32,896 nucleotides of DNA from NCBI GenBank assembly GCA_009693005.1, contig SHYC01000005.1, positions 1 to 32,896 of the forward strand, given 5' to 3'. This DNA is from Dehalococcoidia bacterium (lineage in GTDB: Bacteria > Chloroflexota > Dehalococcoidia > SHYD01 > SHYC01). Below, one piece after another: positions 26,236-32,896 of the stretch. The translations under genes and the position numbers were made by a program. Positions within the stretch are counted from its first letter, which is position 1. The number at the start of each line of letters is the position of its first letter. The notes under the pieces were generated by a model that saw nothing but the letters and a program-made list of their open reading frames with translations, searched no databases and had not been told where the DNA came from.

Positions 26236-29028
26236 CTACCCGATGAAAACGCCTTCCTCCGCTGGGGTAATCGGGGGCGTCGTGTGTGAGTCCGTAGTGT
26301 CAAAGTCCGTTAGAGCTACTGATTTGGACACCGACGGGCCATCCCACAGGAAGAGGTAGGCAATGTAGTTGCCCGGTGGAGATGGGTTTACCCATCCGGC
26401 GATGGGCCTTCCATCAGAGGTGTCCGTGACGGACTTGTTGATTGGGTCGAGTACCAGGTTGACATCCCATCTACTAGGAGCTGATACCGGGATTTCCCAG
26501 TAGCCAAGGTGCCAGTTCTCCTCCTCGGGGCTGCGGTATACGTCGAGTACCGGCTTAAGTGACGGGCCCGCGTACGAAATATTTATGGTCTGTTTTGATG
26601 GACTCAGATAGCTGGCCGTCCACTCCAATACAGCCATGTTTTGTTGCTCAACCATCATGCCGTCTGCAGCTTGGTCTGCAGCTTTGGACATATAGAGGGA
26701 CTTTAGGTAAACCCTGCCTTCTTTGTGGGAGAGAGAGATAGTGGCCTGGCCATTTGCTCTTCCTATCGTGTGCGAGCTGACGCCGGCGGGAAGATTAAGC
26801 TCTTTCAATGATTTGTTCATATTCACCTCCAGCTTTGTCGGCCTCGTTGCCGCCAAGGTCACGGTAAGCACACCGTTTTTCTCGTCACCCTGTAGTCCTT
26901 GAAGTTCGAGGTTAAGAACAGACTTTTCAGTGGCATTAGAAGTAGAGGCAGACGCTCCTATTATTATGGCGTTACCAGGCGTTGCCGCCGGGTATGATGC
27001 TCCGCCCTCTGATGTGCCGGCAAGCGCGCCCAATAGTGGCGGTGACCAGCCGGAGAATCCAGGGTAGCCCGTGTTATGGTCCCACTCAACTATCCTCAAA
27101 CCTGCGGCCTTGCCCCTGCCGCCGCTGGCCTCGACAACCGGCCCGACTGCCGGCGGCCCAAACTCCCGGTAGACTGTAATATCCGGCTTCCACCGGTAAA
27201 GGATGAGTCCGCTGCCTCGCCAAACTTCATTCTTCCGGTCGATTACCTCCCCAAGATGGCCATCTCTTTCCGATAAAAGGGCAAAATCGTAAGAGCCGTT
27301 GGTGGACAGACGGTAAAATGTGGAATATCCGGTACGGACCTGTCCGTAGAGCTGGGCGTCTCTTAGGAAGTAGGCAGCGGCCGCTGCTTTTGGTCCCTGC
27401 AGGTCCTGATGAAAGGGCATATAAACAGAGCTGCCGGGGTCGACCTGTCTGCTAATCTCCTCGAGTGGCCGATAGGCTAGCGTGCTGTCCTCTACAGTCT
27501 TGCGTAGAGCGCCGATCGTCCCTGTAACCGTCACGATAACATATATGAGCGATAGGCCGGCGGCCGCCCAGCGCAGGGCAGAGCGCTTGTTGTAGCGGCC
27601 GAGTATTCTGTTTAGCAGGACTGCATCAAATCCTGAGACGGCAACGCCTACCAGGATAAAAGCCAGGGATGGAAGCAGCTTCAGGTATCCGTATGGATAG
27701 CCGAGGGGCCAGCGCAGTAATACCAGGAGGGTGAATGCTCCCAGAGCACAGGATATAAATACGTAATCCCTCTTCTTTAGGGCTGCCGCCACCGTAAACA
27801 GCAGCGCAATGCCGGCCAGGAGAATAGATATCTCAGTAAGTCCCGGTAGCTGCCCCGCGATCGCGCCGCCGGACCCGCTAGTCTGTTCCGGGATAAGTCC
27901 GTATCCCCAGGAGATAGCTACGTATTTGGACACATCCGGGCCGGTAGTCAGTCCGGCTGCGCCGCTTTCGGAGAGGAAGTGATATCCTCTAATCAGAGTC
28001 CGCAAATAGCCAAAGGGATTGCAGATAACCGAGACAAACAGGAGCGCTGAAGCAGTCCAACCAATTTCTCTTAGCCTGCGGGTGATCGCGAGCCGAAAGA
28101 CGAAGACTGGGACTACAATTGAGGCATATATGATAGCTGCGGGCGTAAAGCAATTTAAAAGAGCGGAGAGCGATAGTCCGGCGAAGAGGCAAGACCTGAC
28201 TCCGGGTCTTTTGTGGGCCTCTATAGCGGCTGCTAATGAAAGAGGCAAGACCGCCAGCGAACTGGCATGCTGGCCGAAGCTCCAAAAGACGGCGAAGAGA
28301 GCAGAGCTGTTTATAGCCGTCAAACCCACGCTCGCAAGCCCCAATCCCGTCCTCATTTGTAGAGCCGACCGGCAGAAAACATACACTGCCGGAACGCTGC
28401 AGGCATACACGAGAGCCAGCAAGGCCGAAAAGCTTTGGTGTGCCTCCAGGCTTCCTAGAGAATCAACGCCGGCTTGGAATAGTGAGAAAGCAAGCCCGGC
28501 CCACCGCGTGTCGAAGAAGTTCACCCGCCACAATAGCGGGTTCGAGTGCGCTTGCGCCTCAGCCTCGGAAGTAGCAAAAGACTGTCCTGCGGGTTTATCC
28601 CAGGTCAGCCCTAGAGGATATTCCTCCAGATACTCAGCCATGGGCAGGTATATCTCAAAGTCCCAGTTTGGACCGGTGGCGAGCAGGTCTGTCTTTATTA
28701 GAGACGGCATCACCGCTACAACGAAGGCCAAAGCTGCCATGCCGGCAACCAAGGCAGTCTCCACGCGCTGAACCGCGGGCCCGAGCCTCCGGTAGTATAA
28801 AAAAGCCCATGAGGAGCCAATAACGGCTGCACCCAGGACCGGCCAAATCGCCAGGCCCATCGGCACGAACATCGACGCCCAGTATGAGATGACCGAGAAG
28901 ACGACAAGCCCCAATGCAGGAGCAAGTAAAATCCGCCAAACTCTCCAGGGCTTAGGAAGGAGGAAGGGTGATGCTGCATACCCAATAAGGAAGAGAACAA
29001 CCAAGCCAACGAAAGCAGATAGAGCCAT
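26236..29028 (-). CDS. Large polytopic membrane protein, GT-C glycosyltransferase-like, with C-terminal soluble domain
   Basis: ~930 aa; many TM helices, first periplasmic loop TGPNWDFEIYLPMAEYLEEYPLG, C-terminal beta-rich region ending in WDVNLVLDPINKSVTDTSDGRPIAGWVNPSPPGNYIAYLFLWDG. Likely ATG at complement 29026-29028; ORF track uses an upstream TTG. Confidence 0.8.
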   Translation of the reverse strand: MALSAFVGLVVLFLIGYAASPFLLPKPWRVWRILLAPALGLVVFSVISYWASMFVPMGLAIWPVLGAAVIGSSWAFLYYRRLGPAVQRVETALVAGMAALAFVVAVMPSLIKTDLLATGPNWDFEIYLPMAEYLEEYPLGLTWDKPAGQSFATSEAEAQAHSNPLLWRVNFFDTRWAGLAFSLFQAGVDSLGSLEAHQSFSALLALVYACSVPAVYVFCRSALQMRTGLGLASVGLTAINSSALFAVFWSFGQHASSLAVLPLSLAAAIEAHKRPGVRSCLFAGLSLSALLNCFTPAAIIYASIVVPVFVFRLAITRRLREIGWTASALLFVSVICNPFGYLRTLIRGYHFLSESGAAGLTTGPDVSKYVAISWGYGLIPEQTSGSGGAIAGQLPGLTEISILLAGIALLFTVAAALKKRDYVFISCALGAFTLLVLLRWPLGYPYGYLKLLPSLAFILVGVAVSGFDAVLLNRILGRYNKRSALRWAAAGLSLIYVIVTVTGTIGALRKTVEDSTLAYRPLEEISRQVDPGSSVYMPFHQDLQGPKAAAAAYFLRDAQLYGQVRTGYSTFYRLSTNGSYDFALLSERDGHLGEVIDRKNEVWRGSGLILYRWKPDITVYREFGPPAVGPVVEASGGRGKAAGLRIVEWDHNTGYPGFSGWSPPLLGALAGTSEGGASYPAATPGNAIIIGASASTSNATEKSVLNLELQGLQGDEKNGVLTVTLAATRPTKLEVNMNKSLKELNLPAGVSSHTIGRANGQATISLSHKEGRVYLKSLYMSKAADQAADGMMVEQQNMAVLEWTASYLSPSKQTINISYAGPSLKPVLDVYRSPEEENWHLGYWEIPVSAPSRWDVNLVLDPINKSVTDTSDGRPIAGWVNPSPPGNYIAYLFLWDGPSVSKSVALTDFDTTDSHTTPPITPAEEGVFIG

Positions 29029-29282
29029 TTCACACAGTCTAGGCAATAATCACTATTTTTCCTTTACGAAGACGGCGCCGATGCCACCGTCCACTGCCAA
29101 TTAATGACTATTATAGTAATATAATACTGCTAGTATAGAGCAATAACAGTACTGCAATAGACCTAGTTTGTCAGAGAGCAAGTACATCGAGGATGCTAGC
29201 GCCCTGAGATAAGTGGTTTAAGGAGTCAAGACTGTTGTTATTTGGTGGAGATTCCGAGAGCACCATGGCCATTAGTGATATC

Positions 29283-30221
29283 TTAAAGTGACACTTTAGC
29301 GGCATGGTCTTTCCTGATGTCGCAGATCTGCAGTTCCGGATGAAGGATTTGTGCCAGAATCTCCAGTCCGTCTACGAGCCGCGGTCCTGGGCGGTTATAA
29401 TAGGCGGAGCCGTTCAGGGCATACACGTTGCCGGATTTTACGGCTGGTAAGTCCTGCCAGGAGTCCGGGAAGGATACTTTCCTGGACTCCTGTATGGTTT
29501 CAGACAAATCATATCCACATGGCATGAGGATGAGGAACTCAGGCTGGGCCGCGGCTATCTCATCCCAGTTCACTACAAACGACGGCTCCTCCGCTCTTCC
29601 CACTACCTCGGCGCCACCGGCGATCGCTACCATGCCGGGGACCCAGTGTCCAGCGCTGTAGGGAGGGTCGAACCACTCCATGCAGTAGACTCTGGGTCTG
29701 TAAGAGAGATTCCTTGTCATGGAGACGACCCGGTCTATTCGTTTCTGAAGCCCTGCCACCAGAGAGTTAGCTTCTACCTCAACGCCAACTGTGCGGCCAA
29801 CGGTTATAATGCTTTCCAGCACCTCTTGTATATTGACGGGGTCCAGGGAGAGCACACGCCCCGTTCCGAGGGTCTTCGACCGCTCACCATAAAGCTCTTT
29901 TACCGCTCGCTCCACTTCATTATAAGAGACGGCGCAAACGTCACACAGCTCCTGGGTGAGTATTAGGTCCGGGTTGAGGCTGTCCAGCAGCCCTCGATTT
30001 AGCTGATAGATACTGGACCCTGTATGGATGCTCTCCTTTATGTGCTTGTCTATTTGAAGGGGGGTGCTATGGGAGTGGTCTATGATATTGGTGGTCAGTT
30101 TGGGCCTGCCAGTTATATTGTCGGGATAGTCGCACTCGTGAGTGATACCAACCAACTGGTCTGCGAGTCCCAGGAAGCATACGATCTCGGTAGCGCTGGG
30201 CAGTAGCGAGACTATCCTCAT
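29283..30221 (-). CDS. Cobalamin-binding / BtuF-like substrate-binding family protein
   Basis: MRIVSLLPSATEIVCFLGLADQLVGITHECDYP...LNPDLILTQELCDVCAVSY...EWFDPPYSAGHWVPGMVAIAGG; ATG at complement 30219-30221 overlaps previous gene stop. Confidence 0.9.
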   Translation of the reverse strand: MRIVSLLPSATEIVCFLGLADQLVGITHECDYPDNITGRPKLTTNIIDHSHSTPLQIDKHIKESIHTGSSIYQLNRGLLDSLNPDLILTQELCDVCAVSYNEVERAVKELYGERSKTLGTGRVLSLDPVNIQEVLESIITVGRTVGVEVEANSLVAGLQKRIDRVVSMTRNLSYRPRVYCMEWFDPPYSAGHWVPGMVAIAGGAEVVGRAEEPSFVVNWDEIAAAQPEFLILMPCGYDLSETIQESRKVSFPDSWQDLPAVKSGNVYALNGSAYYNRPGPRLVDGLEILAQILHPELQICDIRKDHAAKVSL

Positions 30222-30547
30222 GGCGCGGTTTGGCCTGCTTTCGCGGCTATACACTCCTCACAACTGCATAGCGCTCGAAGGATCCCAAAGCGGTAGATCC
30301 CGGTGTTATGACCGTCGCTGAATGCTATGCTAACCGCGTAGTTGCCCACCGGATTGGCTTCCATAATATGGATGTTGTCCGATATGCTGCCGGGGACTAT
30401 TTTTCGCTCTCCGGTCCACTCGTCCACGCAGTTGGCGCAAGGGCACGCCTCACGGAGCCCCTTGCTAAGGTGGACGCCGCCGTGTCCGTCGTCCCATTGC
30501 ATGAGGATCTTGTCTTTATGTACTTCAACCTTGTTGGGTCGTGTCAT
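30218..30547 (-). CDS. DUF971 (GBBH-like N-terminal) domain protein
   Basis: ILMQWDDGHGGVHLSKGLREACPCANCVDEWTGERKI...NAVSIAFSDGHNTGIYRFGILRALC-type DUF971 signature (W.DGH..LR..CPCA.C....G; F.DGH..GIY....LR). Confidence 0.92.
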   Translation of the reverse strand: MTRPNKVEVHKDKILMQWDDGHGGVHLSKGLREACPCANCVDEWTGERKIVPGSISDNIHIMEANPVGNYAVSIAFSDGHNTGIYRFGILRALCSCEECIAAKAGQTAP

Positions 30548-30676
30548 ATTGCTTGACCTCTATTTAATACCAGTTTCTAAATAAGCTTTAGGCACTCACG
30601 CGCAAGTTCAATATCGTACGGATGAGTAGGGCCGGCAGGCAACTTTGAAACTTCGGCTGGGGCGTGTTGACTAGGA

Positions 30677-31528
30677 CTACTGCTTCCCGCGCGTGCTAAT
30701 CTGATTGTACAGGTTTGTGATGATCCGCTGGTCGAGGTTATCGCTGTTAGCAAAGAGGCGTTGGCCGATCGGGTACGGGTCCACGTTTGGCCTTGGCTCC
30801 TTCAGCGCGTCTTCCAAGATCAGCCCACGGCGGATGAAGTCCTCGACGGCTCCTAGCCAGTCCTGGATGATTTGGGCTTGTTCCTTGAGGTAGCTTTTAT
30901 CGCATGGCTCGCCGTGCCCAGGGACAATCACTTCAACGTCGAGCGCGCTGATTTTGTCCAGCGATTCAAGCCACTCCCAGGGGTTGGCCTCTTGGATGAA
31001 CGTCTTGACCCGGCAGAAAACATTGTCTCCAGTGAACACCACTTGCTCTTTCGGCAGGTAGACCGAAGTCTGCGGCGGTGTGTGGCCCGGATGGTGAATG
31101 CAGTGTACCGTTTGGTCCCCCAGCGTGACGTTAAGTTCCTCTGTAAACAGGCGTGTCGGCGGGTTCGGCGGATAGCTCGGATGGTTAAGGAGCCAAATGC
31201 TGTCCGGGTCGGTCTGCTTCATGCTCTCAAGGCGCTCAGCGCCAGTCATCTGCGGAATCGCGCGCTCGTAGCGTTCCTTCATACCTACCTGACCGATAAC
31301 TTCTATGCCGGGGAAGTAGGCATTGCCATTAATGTGATCACCGTGTGGCTCGGTATTGACTAGGTAGCGGACGGGCCCGTGTGTCGCGATAACTTCGCGC
31401 CATCGGAGGGCGTCGATCGGTTGCTGAGGCGCATCGATCATGAAGACACCGTCGTTCGTCGTGATGAAGCTTGGATTACATCCCCAGAAGTAGATTTCTG
31501 TGTAGATATTCTCACCAATACGGCGCAT
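30677..31528 (-). CDS. MBL-fold metallo-hydrolase
   Basis: VRYLVNTEPHGDHINGNAYFPG, CIHHPGHTPPQTSVYLPKEQVVFTGDNVF, EVIVPGHGEPCD: metallo-beta-lactamase fold motifs, first His of HxHxDH replaced by Glu. Confidence 0.92.
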   Translation of the reverse strand: MRRIGENIYTEIYFWGCNPSFITTNDGVFMIDAPQQPIDALRWREVIATHGPVRYLVNTEPHGDHINGNAYFPGIEVIGQVGMKERYERAIPQMTGAERLESMKQTDPDSIWLLNHPSYPPNPPTRLFTEELNVTLGDQTVHCIHHPGHTPPQTSVYLPKEQVVFTGDNVFCRVKTFIQEANPWEWLESLDKISALDVEVIVPGHGEPCDKSYLKEQAQIIQDWLGAVEDFIRRGLILEDALKEPRPNVDPYPIGQRLFANSDNLDQRIITNLYNQISTRGKQ

Positions 31529-31702
31529 AGCCTTACCTCCTATTTACGAAGTACTCGTTATGATAAGTGTACCTACCATCAATAAGCTGCGTCATCCTAA
31601 GCTCCGGCAGCCCGCTGCTCAACGCGCGAACCACCCCCCTTTATCCCCGTCCTGCCTGGAGGGGGAAGAAAAGTATCTATTCCCCGCGACCCTTATTGGC
31701 TG

Positions 31703-32896
31703 TTATAGCTGCGTAAGAAGCCCTGCTACGTCTGTAACAGGGGCGTTGCAGGCGTAATTGTGGCAAACATAAGCCGTTGCCTTGCCGTCGATGACGGTCT
31801 TGCCGGCAAGCAGTGGAAGGGTGTCGTCGGTGTCTTCCTCTCCGGGCCTGCGCAGGGCCACTACTTTGTTCGGCAGGTACTTCTGTCTGATGCTGGACAG
31901 CATGGCTATAGTGTCTGCATTGGATGGGTCGCCAACCAGCGCTATCTCTTTCACCGCTGCCAGGTAGGTGTCCAGAGAGCACAGCATCCGGCCGAGGCCC
32001 ATTGGCTGTTCCCTCATTATGTTGGCAAGCGTCGAATGCATAGCCTCTGCTCGCTGTCTGAAGTCCGCGTTATCAAACAGGATGGATAGCCTCAAAAGAA
32101 CGTCCGCGGCTACAGAATTTCCGGATGGTATGGCATTGTCCAATGCGCCTTTAGGTCGGGCGACAAGGACCTCATGTTGAATGCCGGAATCATAGAAGCC
32201 GGGAGTCCCTTCATCCCAGAACCATTCCACCAGCCGGTCGGCCAGGTCCTTCGCCGTGTCCAGCCATTTTCTTTCGAAGGTGGCCTCGTATAGGGCTAGC
32301 AGGCCGTCTGCAAGAAAGGCATAGTCCTCGGAATAGCCTTTTATCCTGGCCTGACCGTCCTTATAGCTTCGCAGGAGCTCATGGCCGTCCCACATGGTAG
32401 AAAGCAGGAAGCCGGCGTTTTTTACCGCAGCTTCCAAATATTTAGGCTCGTCGAGAGTCGCTCCAGCCTCTGCGAAGGACCTCAGCATAAGGCCGTTCCA
32501 TCCGGTGAGTATCTTCTCGTCTCTGCCAGGCTTTATCCGGCCCTCACGGTATTCAAATAATACCTTTTTAGACCGCTCAAGCGCTGCCTCAACATACGCC
32601 TGGGACTTTTCAACCTGCTGTGCAACCATTTCCAGGTGAGGAGTGAGGTGGAGAATGTTCTTGTCTTCGAAATTGCCTTCCGCGGACACATCGTAAGACA
32701 AACTGAATATAAGCGCGTCCTCATCTTCTAGGGCATCGAGGAGATCGTCCTGAGTCCACAGAAAGAACTTTCCTTCCTCCCCTTCGCTGTCCGCGTCCTG
32801 GGTCGAGTAAAAGCCTCCGGCGGCGTCCGTCATCTCCCGAAGCACGTAGTCGAGGGTCTCTATTACGACTTTTCTATACAAAGGGTTTCCGGTGGC
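31703..32896 (-). CDS. YyaL-like (thioredoxin-domain/DUF255 family) protein, C-terminal part; runs off right edge
   Basis: ATGNPLYRKVVIETLDYVLREMTDAAGGFYSTQDADSEGEEGKFFLWTQDDLLDAL...DEKILTGWNGLMLRSFAEAG...NAIPSGNSVAADVLLRLS...VCHNYACNAPVTD; reading frame stays open to base 32896. Confidence 0.93.
   Translation of the reverse strand, partial: ATGNPLYRKVVIETLDYVLREMTDAAGGFYSTQDADSEGEEGKFFLWTQDDLLDALEDEDALIFSLSYDVSAEGNFEDKNILHLTPHLEMVAQQVEKSQAYVEAALERSKKVLFEYREGRIKPGRDEKILTGWNGLMLRSFAEAGATLDEPKYLEAAVKNAGFLLSTMWDGHELLRSYKDGQARIKGYSEDYAFLADGLLALYEATFERKWLDTAKDLADRLVEWFWDEGTPGFYDSGIQHEVLVARPKGALDNAIPSGNSVAADVLLRLSILFDNADFRQRAEAMHSTLANIMREQPMGLGRMLCSLDTYLAAVKEIALVGDPSNADTIAMLSSIRQKYLPNKVVALRRPGEEDTDDTLPLLAGKTVIDGKATAYVCHNYACNAPVTDVAGLLTQL

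Noticed and set aside
28019-28771. 250-aa plus-strand ORF opposite the GT-C-like gene
   Set aside because: Antisense to a long polytopic membrane protein; composition (Lys/Ala/Ser) is a typical mirror artefact.
29100-29160. AT-rich palindromic stretch (ATACTGCTAGTAT, CAGTACTG)
   Set aside because: Short arms in AT-rich intergenic DNA; insufficient to call a regulatory site.

Overview
This 32.9 kb window is a gene-dense bacterial chromosomal segment. The gene content suggests Chloroflexota/Dehalococcoidia or SAR202-like, but that is inference. No rRNA, tRNA, CRISPR array, prophage or intact mobile element was seen. The main themes are: (1) cell-envelope glycosylation, with two membrane glycosyltransferases at the left end (one runs off the edge and is missing from the ORF track), a DPM1-like polyprenyl-phosphate sugar synthase followed by a 1336-aa fusion of a YfhO-type GT-C protein to a MOP/Wzx-type flippase, and another 936-aa polytopic GT-C-like protein; (2) a well-matching ydaO-type c-di-AMP riboswitch on the minus strand upstream of the left glycosyltransferases, with a ~480-nt leader that has no convincing gene; (3) a decayed stretch (3.1-4.6 kb) with a frameshifted C-terminal remnant of an OppC/DppC permease; (4) housekeeping genes: nfo, murE, pit plus DUF47/PhoU-like, an OmpR-type regulator with a degenerate receiver, FmdB, ThiD2-ThiE, a bacterial translin, hppA (GNTTKA, K+-independent type), an ECF sigma factor with a putative DUF5667-like anti-sigma protein carrying a repetitive tail, a DUF5343-like protein, a BtuF-like cobalamin-binding protein overlapping DUF971, an MBL-fold hydrolase, and YyaL (partial). 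The most interesting candidate is the two-gene GT2 + (YfhO-flippase) cassette, which could be a compacted three-component transmembrane glycosylation system. All family assignments come from reading motifs; no database search was run.
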